Shown here: piece by piece, positions 47,787-56,273 of the stretch
How the letters are laid out: the number at the start of each line of letters is the position of its first letter
How positions within the stretch are numbered: position 1 is the stretch's first letter
Assembly (NCBI RefSeq): GCF_039555535.1
Contig: NZ_CP154630.1
Span: 3,795,001 to 3,859,000, forward strand
Source: Stenotrophomonas maltophilia
GTDB lineage: Bacteria > Pseudomonadota > Gammaproteobacteria > Xanthomonadales > Xanthomonadaceae
DNA: 64,000 nucleotides
Direction: 5' to 3'
Translations under genes and position numbers: made by a program
The notes under the pieces: model-generated
Told to the model about the DNA's origin: nothing
Seen by the model: only the letters and a program-made list of their open reading frames with translations
Database searches by the model: none

Positions 47787-48812
47787 TCAGAGCCGCTGGC
47801 GCAACAGTGCCGGTGTCAGCTGCGTCATCTTCAACGTCAGCTTCCGCAGCGACGTTGCATTGGCATAGCCAACCCGCTCGGCCACATCCTCCACCGAAAG
47901 ATCTGTCCGCTCCAGAAGCCGCTGAGCCATCCGCATCCGTACTGTCTGCACCAGCACCCGTGGCGAACTGCCGGTAACCCGATGGACGCGTCGGGCCAGG
48001 GTACGCGCCGTCAGGTGCAGGCGCCGGGCCGCTTCTTCCATGCCCAGAGCATGCGGAAGGCTGGTTTCGATCAACGATTCGAAACGGCGCACGGTGTCGT
48101 CATCGTGGTCGGCATCCTGCCAGGCCATGTAGCGAGCCTGGGTGGTGCGGCTGTCCACCAGCAGGAAACGCATGACCGCCTCGGCAACGTCACGCCCGGA
48201 GTACTGGCGCACCAGGTGCAGCATCAGATCCATCTGTGCCATTGCTGCTCCTGCCGTGGTCAGTCGACCTTCCTCTGCCACCATGCAGGCCGGATCCAGC
48301 CGTGCCTGCGGGAAGCGCCGACGCAGCAGGCCCGCCAATGCCCAATGACTGGTGACACGACGGCCGTCGAGCAATCCAGCCTCCCCCAGCACCAGTACCC
48401 CCGAACAGCTGGCGCAGACCCTGCCCCCGCTCGCGTGGAAGTGGGCAGCCAAGCGTGCCAGATGCTGGGCATCCGGCATGGCCAACCGGCGCAATGCAAT
48501 ACCGTCGGTGTAGCGGGCGTCCAGTCCACATGGCTCGTGCCCGTTGGCATCGAGCATGCCGTCCAGCCCCAGGCTGGGTATGACCAGTACGCCGGCAGCC
48601 CCATCGCCGATGCTGGACAGCGGCTCGGCCTTCAGCGTCATGCCATTGCTCAACCGCAACTGGCGACGGCTGCCTGCCACGCGCCAGCGCAGCGCCGGCT
48701 GACCGAGGCGCTCGGCCGAGCGATTGGCGAAATCCAGTACATCGAGTGTCGCGCCCACGCTGGCAGCCAACGTCCCGTCGAGCACCGCGATGATGAATTC
48801 AGGCTTGTCCAT
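47787..48812 (-). CDS. GlxA-family (DJ-1/PfpI + AraC HTH) transcriptional regulator
   Basis: The 341-residue regulator has an N-terminal class-I-glutaminase-like DJ-1/PfpI domain ([50 protein letters not shown], with a Cys at the nucleophile-elbow position) and two C-terminal AraC helix-turn-helix units ([40 protein letters not shown]). Such proteins usually activate adjacent catabolic or transport genes in response to small metabolites. It is divergent from the MFS gene with a 92 bp gap and is its likely regulator. The ATG at 48812 is preferred to a TTG at 48836. Confidence 0.86.
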   Translation of the reverse strand: MDKPEFIIAVLDGTLAASVGATLDVLDFANRSAERLGQPALRWRVAGSRRQLRLSNGMTLKAEPLSSIGDGAAGVLVIPSLGLDGMLDANGHEPCGLDARYTDGIALRRLAMPDAQHLARLAAHFHASGGRVCASCSGVLVLGEAGLLDGRRVTSHWALAGLLRRRFPQARLDPACMVAEEGRLTTAGAAMAQMDLMLHLVRQYSGRDVAEAVMRFLLVDSRTTQARYMAWQDADHDDDTVRRFESLIETSLPHALGMEEAARRLHLTARTLARRVHRVTGSSPRVLVQTVRMRMAQRLLERTDLSVEDVAERVGYANATSLRKLTLKMTQLTPALLRQRL

Positions 48813-48904
48813 TCTGGATTGTTTTTTGTCAATCAAGACACCTCGCAGTGTAGACCAGCAACGCTTTAATAGGTCACGCGGTCATCACATCGGGGGCTTG
48901 AGCA

Positions 48905-50116
48905 ATGCAGACAGAGCCACGCAGCACGGTGTTGATGGGCTCGCCTGCAGTACTGCCATCACTGTGGCCAGCCTTCGCCCTGTGCCTGTCGATGGCGGTT
49001 GCCAACGGCCTGGGGCGATTTGCCTACGCACTGCTGCTTCCCGCCATGCGCGAGGATCTGCAATGGACCTATGCGCAGGCGGGTTGGCTCAACACGGCAA
49101 ATGCGCTCGGCTATGTGCTTGGAGCAGGCACCGCCTATGCGCTTCTGCACCGGGTCAGCGCACGCCGCTTGTTCCAGGCAGGCCTGGGGCTGTGCGTGTT
49201 CACTCTGGCCGTGACCGGCGCCAGCGGTGCCCTGCCCTGGCTGAGCACCCAACGCGTGCTCAACGGCGTTGGCGCTGCCTGGGTCTCGGCCTGCGGCAGC
49301 ACGCTCGTGCTGCTGCACTACCGGCATGCACCCAACCGTCGCGGAGCGGCAACAGGTCTGTTCTTCGGCGGCGCCGGCATCGGGCTCATTGCCGCCGGCC
49401 TGGCCGTGGCGCCGCTGCTGGCCATCCATGGGGCCGCAACCTGGCCAACGGCGTGGCTGGTGCTGGGGGCCGTTGGGCTTCTCGCCTCGATATGGCCAAT
49501 GACACTGGCCGGCCGGATACAGGAATCAACCGCCGTCACTGAAGCCCACGACCATGCGCCGCTGCCACTTCGGCACCTGGGTGCCTGCCTGGCAGCCTAC
49601 TTCTGCTGGGCCGGTGGCTACATCATCTATCTCACTTTCATTTTTGCGTGGCTGCGCGACCACGGACTGTCCTGGCAGCAGGGCATCGCCGTGTGGACGG
49701 TGCTGGGCATCGCAATCCTGTGTTCGGGAATGCTCTGGCGGCGCGCGCTGGGTGCATGGCCTGGCGCGCACGTGCTGTCAGCGTGCTGCGCGGTGTCACT
49801 GCTGGGCACGCTGGCACCGTTGCTGGGCGGCACGACGGGCCTGTTTGTTTCCGCTGCGGTGTTCGGCTCAAGCGTCTTCATCGCTGCAGCCGCCATCGCG
49901 GTCCTTGTCCGGCAGAACCTGCCCGCAGCGCGCATAGGCCGCGCGATGGCTCTGTTCAACCTCGCCTTCGCCGCCGGCCAGGCCATCGGTCCGGTGGCCG
50001 CCGGCGCAGTGGCCGATCGTACCGGTCTGGATGGAGCGCTATGGCTCAGTGCCGCGCTGCATGTCGCCGCCGTCGCCCTGCCGTGGGCGGCACGCGCCCC
50101 GCGCGGCGCCGGATGA
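48905..50116 (+). CDS. MFS transporter, YbfB/YjiJ family
   Basis: The 403-residue inner-membrane protein has twelve predicted helices and the family's N-terminal block AVANGLGRFAYALLLPAMRED followed by WTYAQAGWLNTANALGYVLG. YbfB/YjiJ-type MFS proteins are mostly uncharacterised exporters or importers. It is the first gene of a plus-strand group with the hotdog thioesterase (27 bp on) and the acyl-CoA-dehydrogenase-like gene. Codon use in the group looks less GC3-rich than in its neighbours, although I did not compute it. The substrate is unknown. Confidence 0.82.
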   Translation: MQTEPRSTVLMGSPAVLPSLWPAFALCLSMAVANGLGRFAYALLLPAMREDLQWTYAQAGWLNTANALGYVLGAGTAYALLHRVSARRLFQAGLGLCVFTLAVTGASGALPWLSTQRVLNGVGAAWVSACGSTLVLLHYRHAPNRRGAATGLFFGGAGIGLIAAGLAVAPLLAIHGAATWPTAWLVLGAVGLLASIWPMTLAGRIQESTAVTEAHDHAPLPLRHLGACLAAYFCWAGGYIIYLTFIFAWLRDHGLSWQQGIAVWTVLGIAILCSGMLWRRALGAWPGAHVLSACCAVSLLGTLAPLLGGTTGLFVSAAVFGSSVFIAAAAIAVLVRQNLPAARIGRAMALFNLAFAAGQAIGPVAAGAVADRTGLDGALWLSAALHVAAVALPWAARAPRGAG

Positions 50117-50143
50117 ACCTCACCAGCCTCCAAGGAGCTCCGT

Positions 50144-50572
50144 GTGCGCATTGTCATCTCTCCGCGATTTTCCGAAGTCGATGTGCTCGGGCATGTCACC
50201 AACACCGCGCTGCCGGTGTGGTTCGAGCATGGCCGCCTTCCGATCTTCCTGCATTTCAGCCAAACCGGAAACATGCGCGATCTCAGTCTGATCCTGCGCC
50301 GTTATGAGGTCGACTTCCTGAAACAGATCCGCGCAGAGCACGACGTCGAGATCGACACCCGCATTGATGCGATCGGCCGGTCGTCCCTGTCCATCGTGCA
50401 GAACGCCTTCCAATGCGGCCAGCAGGTCGCCAGCGGACGCTGCGTGATGGTCCATTTCGACTACGCCGCCAACGCTACGCAGGAGATCGACGGCACGCGA
50501 CGGCGCGCCCTGTCGATCTTCTTCACCGAGGAGTACGCCCAATCACTTGCGATGAAGGAACCATCATGCTGA
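50144..50572 (+). CDS. Acyl-CoA thioesterase-like hotdog-fold protein (4HBT/YbgC type)
   Basis: The 142-residue protein begins VISPRFSEVDVLGHVTNTALPVWFEHGR, the 4-hydroxybenzoyl-CoA-thioesterase/YbgC pattern with the catalytic-region Asp and the GHVTN loop (GHVNN in most relatives). IVQNAFQCGQQVASGRCVMVHFDY forms the later hotdog strands. Hydrolysis of a small acyl-CoA is the family expectation. GTG at 50144 follows AAGGAG at good spacing. Its stop overlaps the start of the next gene by seven bases, so the two are translationally coupled. Confidence 0.83.
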   Translation: MRIVISPRFSEVDVLGHVTNTALPVWFEHGRLPIFLHFSQTGNMRDLSLILRRYEVDFLKQIRAEHDVEIDTRIDAIGRSSLSIVQNAFQCGQQVASGRCVMVHFDYAANATQEIDGTRRRALSIFFTEEYAQSLAMKEPSC

Positions 50573-52044
50573 ACAAGACCCACCGCGACACCGAGAGCTT
50601 CCTGCGGCAGATCCAGAACTTGCTGCCCGTGTTCGACAGCAATGCGCTGCCGCAGGAGCCGCTGCCCAAGGAGCGCTGGGCGCAACTGATGGACGAGGGC
50701 ATCTGCCTGCCCGCTATTCCGGTGTCGCACGAGGGGCGGCACAACCACCGCGAAATGTGCGAAGTGATTGAAATGATGTCGGAGTACAACCTGCCGCTGG
50801 GCATGTACACGATGATCGTAACCGTGCTTTTCCTGCGCAACGTAGCGCTCAGCGGATCGTCCCGGCTGCAGGCGGAGGTCTTCGAGGACTTCCTCGAAAA
50901 CCCCGTGATCGGCGGCATCGCCTTCACCGAGCCGGAGCATGGCTCGAGCCTGTCGCGCATGAAGACTACCTATGAAGAACAGGATGGCAGCTACTACGTG
51001 CGGGGCAGCAAGCATTGGCAGGCCTTCAGCGCACAGGCCGACTGGTGGATCGTGTGCGCCCGCCAGTACGCCGGAAAGCAATTCGGCTACTTCGTGCACC
51101 GGCGCTCGGACGGTGGCTTCGTTACCACCGAGGTTTACGACAGCCTGGGCCTGAAGAACCTGGGGTACGGGCTGAACGAAATCGACATCCGGGTCGCCCC
51201 CCATCGGCGGCTCGACAAGCGTCGCACGGGACTGGGCGATACAGCCGAGATCCTGTGCGCGTCGAGGTTCAGCAAGGCGGCCATGTCCAGCGGCTTTCTG
51301 CGCCGTCTCTACCGGGAAGCGCTGTCGCAGACGCAGAACCGACAGATCGGCGAAGGCTCCCTGTATGACATCGAATACGTGCGCTACAAAGTGTCGCGCA
51401 TCCGCAACCACTACGTGATCTGCAACGCGCTTTACCACCATCTTCTGCTTGAAGAAGACTACACCTGCGATATCTCCGGCAGCATGTTCGCCTCCCTGGC
51501 CACCAAGGTGCTGTCGTCGGAACTGATGCTGGATTCCGCCATCGACTACCAACAGCTGTGCGGCGGAGAAGGCTACCGCACCGGTGCGGACAACATCGCT
51601 GCACACGCCCTGCTGGATGCACGGGTGTACACGATCTTCGATGGAACCAATGATCTGCTGTGCCAACACCTGGCCGACATTGCCCTGCATGAGATGCATG
51701 TTGGCGGGTTCGCGAATCTGCGCGACGTCCTGCAGGCCAACCCCTACAGCCGCTTCGCTGCGGCTCAGGCACCCCAGTTCTACGACATCGATACGCAGAA
51801 CCTCAACCAGGCAGGCCGGGTTGTTCTGGGGCGGATGCTGTCGCGGATCTTCGGACTGGACTGCCTGGTGCGCCGCGCACAGCGCCTGCACCAGATGCCC
51901 GGAGCGGGTCTGGTGGCGCGCGACCACGAGTCACAGGCACGCTACGACCGTCGCGACATTCGACAGGCGTCAAAACTGCTGATGCTCAATCTCAATGCGC
52001 TGCGGGAAGAGCTCGATTACGTGCAGAGCGACGCATGCGCATGA
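50566..52044 (+). CDS. Acyl-CoA dehydrogenase superfamily protein with Asp at the usual catalytic Glu position
   Basis: The 492-residue flavoprotein-like sequence has the ACAD layout: an N-terminal helical domain, a middle beta domain with GIAFTEPEHGSSLSRMKT (the usual TEPxAGSD region) and GSKHWQAFSAQADWW, and a C-terminal helical domain with QLCGGEGYRTGADN and ARVYTIFDGTNDLL. In standard enzymes the last motif is YEGT(N/S)E, with Glu as base; here Asp359 replaces it. Nitroalkane oxidase is a known superfamily member with Asp at this position, so a non-canonical reaction is possible. The ATG overlaps the thioesterase gene by seven bases. Function is unassigned. Confidence 0.78.
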   Translation: MLNKTHRDTESFLRQIQNLLPVFDSNALPQEPLPKERWAQLMDEGICLPAIPVSHEGRHNHREMCEVIEMMSEYNLPLGMYTMIVTVLFLRNVALSGSSRLQAEVFEDFLENPVIGGIAFTEPEHGSSLSRMKTTYEEQDGSYYVRGSKHWQAFSAQADWWIVCARQYAGKQFGYFVHRRSDGGFVTTEVYDSLGLKNLGYGLNEIDIRVAPHRRLDKRRTGLGDTAEILCASRFSKAAMSSGFLRRLYREALSQTQNRQIGEGSLYDIEYVRYKVSRIRNHYVICNALYHHLLLEEDYTCDISGSMFASLATKVLSSELMLDSAIDYQQLCGGEGYRTGADNIAAHALLDARVYTIFDGTNDLLCQHLADIALHEMHVGGFANLRDVLQANPYSRFAAAQAPQFYDIDTQNLNQAGRVVLGRMLSRIFGLDCLVRRAQRLHQMPGAGLVARDHESQARYDRRDIRQASKLLMLNLNALREELDYVQSDACA

Positions 52045-52165
52045 AGCAGCGTCGATCAACGGCAGCTGTGGCAGGACCGCGTGGCGCAGCAACGTGGAAA
52101 CTGCAGGTTGAACCACAGGGCTGTGCGGAAACCCGGAGCATCTGATACTGGCCCAGACCGCAGGG
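52045..52165. other. Gap between the ACAD-like gene and tRNA-Gly
   Basis: No gene, terminator or direct repeat of the tRNA 3' end is visible in these 121 bp. The tRNA 3' end faces this gap. Confidence 0.4.
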
Positions 52166-52239
52166 TGGAGCGGGCGATGGGAATCGAACCCACGTCAGTA
52201 GCTTGGGAAGCTACAGCTCTACCATTGAGCTACGCCCGC
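52166..52239 (-). tRNA. tRNA-Gly (anticodon CCC)
   Basis: Read on the minus strand the 74 bases fold as a cloverleaf: acceptor GCGGGCG/CGCCCGC, D stem GCTC/GAGC, anticodon stem GTAGC/GCTAC with loop TTCCCAA (anticodon CCC at 52207-52205), T arm with TTCGATT, and encoded CCA at 52168-52166. It decodes GGG glycine codons. Confidence 0.96.
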
Positions 52240-52301
52240 GTTGCGGTGGAAAGTCTATGCGCTGGGGCCGGTGTTGTGCAATGGTGCCCCCCCGCATCAG
52301 A

Positions 52302-52344
52302 GCGGGGTCGGAGCCCTTTGGTTGCCGAAAGGGATCCGACCCCG
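52302..52344 (-). repeat. GGGGTCGGA palindrome, copy 2; probable terminator region of estA
   Basis: GCGGGGTCGGA...TCCGACCCCGC with inner complementary arms CCCTTTGG/CCGAAAGGG (imperfect) forms a long hairpin thirteen bases after the EstA stop. It belongs with the palindromes at 1321, 54618 and 62193. Confidence 0.65.
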
Positions 52345-52356
52345 CCTGGTTTCTGC

Positions 52357-54192
52357 TTAGAAGCTGCCGCTGAAGTTGGCGAACAGCGTCGCGTCCTGGG
52401 CACGCTTCTGCCCGGCCGAAGCGCTCAGGCCGAAGTTGCTCTGCAGGCCGAACAGCTCGGTACGGGCACCCAGCACCACGGTGGCGTAGTCCTTGTCGAA
52501 CTTCAGGCCCGGCACGCGGTAGCTGCCCAGCTCCGGCAGCGTCTGCAGCCATGCGCTGGCCTGCTTGGTGTCTTCGAACTCGTGGTCGTAGGTCAGCTGC
52601 GCGTATGGCTTGACGGTGCCGCCATCGAAGCGTGCCTGCCAGCCGATGCGGCCAACGGTCGAATCAACGTTCTGTCGGTCGTAACCCAGCGCGGTGGCCA
52701 GGGTGCCGGCCGCAGCGCTTTCGGTGTAACCATCGATCTTCACCTTCTGCCAGATCACCGAAGCGATCGGACCGTGGCGGAAGCCGCCTTCGGTGCCGAA
52801 CTCGTAACCGGCGTTCAGGGCGGCAGTCAGGTTGCTGCCGTCCGGCGAACCACCGTGCTCGCGGGTGGCCGGGCCGAGCTGGACCTTGCGGTTCACGTCA
52901 TACGACAGCCAGGTGTAGCTGACCTGGCCGTTGACCCAGATGCGATCGCCGTACCAGCCGGCGAACAGACCGGCGGTGGTGTCCTTCTGGGTGAAGTCGC
53001 CACGGCTGTTGCCGAAATCGGCGTTGAGGCGGCCGAAGCCGGCGAAGCCGCCGACCACCATGCCGTCGCGCGCCCAGTCGATGCCGAACAGGCCGGCCGG
53101 CGCCAGGCCGTCGTACAGATCCGCGTGGTCGTAACGCTGCAGGTCACCGCGCACGCCACCCCACCAGGACAGGCCGTCGGCCGAACGACCGCCCAGGTGC
53201 ATGCTGACCTGATCGGCACGCGAACGACCGATGGTCTGCGCCGAGTGGCTCAGCACCTGCTGCAGGCGCGGGGCTTCCAGCACCGAGACCGCGTACTGGC
53301 CCAGCAGCTGGTGGCCCGCCGTGGTCGGATGCACGCCATCGGCAAACAGATAGGTGTTGGCCGCATCCGGGCTGACGTAGCTGGTCGGATTGCAGGTCAG
53401 GATGCTCTGCGTCGAGTTGGCCGGATCGATCTTGCAGGCGGTGCTGGTGACGTTGGTGAAGCCATACATGCCTGGATTGGCGGCGACTTCGCCCAGAACG
53501 GTGAAGGTATCGAGCGGAATGAACTCGATACCGGCCTGCTTCAGCCCGCCGTACAGCGCCTTGTTGTAGCCGGCCGACAACGCGGTGGCAGCGGCGGCAT
53601 TCGGGCCGCGGAAGGCCGGAGTCAGGCCGACGTTGGGCAGGTTCGGCACCAGCACGTATTCGGCACCGGCCTGCTTCAGCGCGCCGACCAGGGCGATCTG
53701 GTCGGTGACGGCGGCGCCGATGATGGCCTGTGCCTGCGTCGGCGCAGCGGCGGCGGCGAACAGGTCATTGGCACCGCCCCACACCGTATACAGGACATTG
53801 GCGTCAGCCTTGCCGCCATTGGCAGCCAGATAACGGGCCGCCTGCGACTTCAGCGACGGGATGGTTCCCATCGGACTCGCCACGTCCACGCCGACGCGGG
53901 CACCGCCGACCGCGTAGTTGTCACCGCTCTGGCCGTTGCCATTGGCGGCGCCATTGAGGCCATAGTAGTTGGCGACCTGCTGCGACCACACCCAGCCCGG
54001 GTTGGTGGTGAACTGGCCGGTTACCGGGCGCACATCGGCCGGCAGCAGCGGGCGGAAATAGCCGGCATCGGTCAGGCTGTCGCCGAAGAACACGGCCTTG
54101 GAATACGGGGATTCGCCTGCCATGGCCGGAAGCGCGGCCAGCGCGATCGCGGCCGCCATCAGGGAGCGGATCGGGTGTTTGCTGAGCTGCAT
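52357..54192 (-). CDS. estA: GDSL autotransporter esterase EstA
   Basis: The 611-residue protein is an outer-membrane-anchored esterase. After a signal peptide (ALPAMA) the passenger is a GDSL/SGNH hydrolase with Ser39 in AVFFGDSLTDAGY, a Gly block GDNYAVGGARVG, Asn in VWGGANDLF and the Asp-x-x-His in FADGVHPTTAGH. Residues from about 345 form the 12-strand autotransporter barrel, ending FANFSGSF with terminal Phe. In Pseudomonas EstA affects motility and rhamnolipid production; the physiological substrate here is unknown. GGAGTTTC before the ATG at 54192 supports the start. It is monocistronic. Confidence 0.92.
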   Translation of the reverse strand: MQLSKHPIRSLMAAAIALAALPAMAGESPYSKAVFFGDSLTDAGYFRPLLPADVRPVTGQFTTNPGWVWSQQVANYYGLNGAANGNGQSGDNYAVGGARVGVDVASPMGTIPSLKSQAARYLAANGGKADANVLYTVWGGANDLFAAAAAPTQAQAIIGAAVTDQIALVGALKQAGAEYVLVPNLPNVGLTPAFRGPNAAAATALSAGYNKALYGGLKQAGIEFIPLDTFTVLGEVAANPGMYGFTNVTSTACKIDPANSTQSILTCNPTSYVSPDAANTYLFADGVHPTTAGHQLLGQYAVSVLEAPRLQQVLSHSAQTIGRSRADQVSMHLGGRSADGLSWWGGVRGDLQRYDHADLYDGLAPAGLFGIDWARDGMVVGGFAGFGRLNADFGNSRGDFTQKDTTAGLFAGWYGDRIWVNGQVSYTWLSYDVNRKVQLGPATREHGGSPDGSNLTAALNAGYEFGTEGGFRHGPIASVIWQKVKIDGYTESAAAGTLATALGYDRQNVDSTVGRIGWQARFDGGTVKPYAQLTYDHEFEDTKQASAWLQTLPELGSYRVPGLKFDKDYATVVLGARTELFGLQSNFGLSASAGQKRAQDATLFANFSGSF

Positions 54193-54399
54193 GTAGGAAA
54201 CTCCTGTGGGGAAATCATTGGGGACCCGGCGCACGTACGCCGGCGCACGGTGAATGGTTTCACTGCGCAGCGTTTTGCTCACGCTGCGCCGCCGCATGGA
54301 TTGTCGCCCGATCACCGGGAAACCTGCTGTGCCGGAGCTGGCGCCCCGTTCAATTTGCAAGCGTTCCGATCCCGGCGGGCTATCGGCGACAATGCGCGG

Positions 54400-54600
54400 A
54401 TGAACATCCAGCTCAATGGCGAACCCCGCACCCTGCCCGCTTCGGCGACCGTCCACGACCTGCTCGAGGCCGAGCAGTTGCTGCAGCGCCGGGTGGCCGT
54501 GGAGGTCAATGGCGAAATCGTCAGCCGCAGCCGCCACGGCGAACATGTACTGGCCGAGGGTGATGTGGTCGAGATCGTGCACGCACTGGGCGGGGGTTGA
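54400..54600 (+). CDS. thiS: Sulfur carrier protein ThiS
   Basis: ThiS is the small ubiquitin-like protein whose C-terminal thiocarboxylate donates sulfur to ThiG for thiazole synthesis. The 66 residues begin MNIQLNGEPRTLPASATVHDLL, contain VAVEVNGEIVSRSRHGEHVLAEGDVVEIVHA and end in GGG, with the glycine tail needed for adenylation and thiocarboxylation. One extra terminal Gly compared with the usual GG is a minor oddity. thiG lies 117 bp downstream, separated by a large palindrome. No TPP riboswitch is seen upstream. Confidence 0.9.
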   Translation: MNIQLNGEPRTLPASATVHDLLEAEQLLQRRVAVEVNGEIVSRSRHGEHVLAEGDVVEIVHALGGG

Positions 54601-54617
54601 GGCTGCGCGGGTCTTCA

Positions 54618-54658
54618 GGGGTCAGAGCCCTTTGCCGGTGGCAAAGGGCTCTGACCCC
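54618..54658 (+). repeat. GGGGTCAGA palindrome, copy 3, between thiS and thiG
   Basis: GGGGTCAGAGCCCTTTGCC and its exact complement enclose GGT, giving a perfect 19 bp stem. The GGGGTCAGA ends match copy 1 while the inner arm differs. Its place inside the thiS-thiG transcript could affect read-through. Confidence 0.72.
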
Positions 54659-54717
54659 ATGCTCGGCCCTGCCCGCTGTATGACCCCATCTTCAGGCGGA
54701 TAGGCGATAATCGCGCC

Positions 54718-55512
54718 ATGAACGTTCATGTCTCCCCCGATTCGCTGGTGATCGCCGGCAAGACCTATGGCTCGCGGCTGCTGACCGGCACCGGCAAGTT
54801 CAAGGATCTGGAAGAAACCCGCCTGGCCACCGAGGCTGCAGGCGCCCAGATCGTCACCGTGGCGATCCGCCGCACCAACATCGGGCAGAACCCGGGGGAG
54901 CCGAACCTGCTCGACGTGCTGCCGCCGGAGCGCTACACCATCCTGCCCAACACCGCCGGCTGCTACACCGCCGAAGATGCCGTGCGCACCTGCCGCCTGG
55001 CCCGTGAGCTGCTGGACGGCCACAACCTGACCAAGCTGGAAGTGCTGGGCGACCAGAAGTCGCTGTACCCGGACGTGGTGCAGACCCTCAAGGCTGCCGA
55101 GCAGCTGGTCAAGGACGGTTTCGAGGTGATGGTCTACACCTCCGACGACCCGATCCTGGCCAAGCGCCTGGAAGAGATCGGCTGCGCCGCGGTGATGCCG
55201 CTGGCCGCGCCGATCGGTTCGGGCCTGGGCATCCAGAACAAGTACAACCTGCTGCAGATCATCGAAGACGCCAAGGTGCCGATCATCGTCGACGCCGGCG
55301 TGGGCACCACCTCCGACGCGGCGATCGCAATGGAGCTGGGCTGCGATGGCGTGCTGATGAACACCGCCATTGCCGGTGCACGCCACCCGGTGCTGATGGC
55401 CAGCGCCATGCGCAAGGCAGTCGAGGCCGGCCGCGAGGCCTTCCTGGCCGGGCGCATTCCGCGCAAGCGCTACGCCAGCGCCTCCTCCCCGGTGGATGGG
55501 CTGATCGGCTGA
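54718..55512 (+). CDS. thiG: Thiazole synthase
   Basis: ThiG is a TIM-barrel enzyme that condenses 1-deoxy-xylulose-5-phosphate, dehydroglycine and ThiS-bound sulfur to the thiazole phosphate of thiamine. The 264 residues include [61 protein letters not shown] (active-site Lys region), [13 protein letters not shown] and [26 protein letters not shown], all typical. Its stop overlaps the trmB ATG (TGATG), so thiG and trmB are translationally coupled. Confidence 0.96.
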   Translation: MNVHVSPDSLVIAGKTYGSRLLTGTGKFKDLEETRLATEAAGAQIVTVAIRRTNIGQNPGEPNLLDVLPPERYTILPNTAGCYTAEDAVRTCRLARELLDGHNLTKLEVLGDQKSLYPDVVQTLKAAEQLVKDGFEVMVYTSDDPILAKRLEEIGCAAVMPLAAPIGSGLGIQNKYNLLQIIEDAKVPIIVDAGVGTTSDAAIAMELGCDGVLMNTAIAGARHPVLMASAMRKAVEAGREAFLAGRIPRKRYASASSPVDGLIG

Positions 55513-56246
55513 TGACCAATCCTTTTGACAGCGCCGGCTCCAAGGCCCCGCCCAAGCCCTTCACCGTGAGCGAGGGCCGCCGCGAGGTGCGCAGCTTCGT
55601 GTTGCGCCAGGGCCGCTTCACTCCCGCCCAGCAGCGCGCGTTCGATGAACGCTGGCCGCGCTTCGGCATCGACTACAACGGCCAGCCGCGCGACCTGGAT
55701 GCCACCTTCGGCCGCCCGGCGCACAAGGTGCTGGAAATCGGCTTCGGCAACGGTGCCGCGCTGCGCTTCGCCGCCCAGCACGACCCGTCGCGCGACTACA
55801 TCGGCATCGAAGTGCATGCCCCGGGCGTGGGTCGCCTGCTGAACGCGCTGGCCGAGGACAACGCCGACCACGTGCGCCTGTACCACCACGATGCCGTGGA
55901 GGTGCTGCAGAACGAGATCGCCGACGGTGCGCTGGATGAAGTGCGCATCTACTTCCCGGACCCGTGGCACAAGAAGCGCCACAACAAGCGCCGCCTGTTG
56001 CAGCCGGCGTTCGCCGACCTGCTGGTGCGCAAGCTGCGCCCGGGCGGCCGCCTGCACTGCGCCACCGACTGGGAAGACTACGCCGAGCAGATGTGGGACG
56101 TGCTCGATGCCACCGCCGGGCTGGTCAACCGTGCCGGCCCGCGTGGCAGCGTGCCGCGCCCGGACTGGCGCCCGCAGACCCACTTCGAGACCCGCGGCCA
56201 GAAGCTCGGCCATGGCGTCTGGGACCTGCTGTACGACCGCACCTGA
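55512..56246 (+). CDS. trmB: tRNA (guanine-N7-)-methyltransferase
   Basis: TrmB makes 7-methylguanosine at position 46 of tRNAs using SAM. The 244 residues contain the SAM-binding [30 protein letters not shown], and the family's catalytic signature [19 protein letters not shown]. The ATG overlaps the thiG stop by one base. The thiG-trmB linkage is frequent in proteobacteria. Confidence 0.95.
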   Translation: MTNPFDSAGSKAPPKPFTVSEGRREVRSFVLRQGRFTPAQQRAFDERWPRFGIDYNGQPRDLDATFGRPAHKVLEIGFGNGAALRFAAQHDPSRDYIGIEVHAPGVGRLLNALAEDNADHVRLYHHDAVEVLQNEIADGALDEVRIYFPDPWHKKRHNKRRLLQPAFADLLVRKLRPGGRLHCATDWEDYAEQMWDVLDATAGLVNRAGPRGSVPRPDWRPQTHFETRGQKLGHGVWDLLYDRT

Positions 56247-56273
56247 CGATCATCTGAGGACACCGCGCCCCAC

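Noticed and set aside
52166..52239. Prophage or island attachment duplicate of the tRNA
   Set aside because: No second copy of the tRNA 3' segment and no integrase gene were found anywhere in the window.
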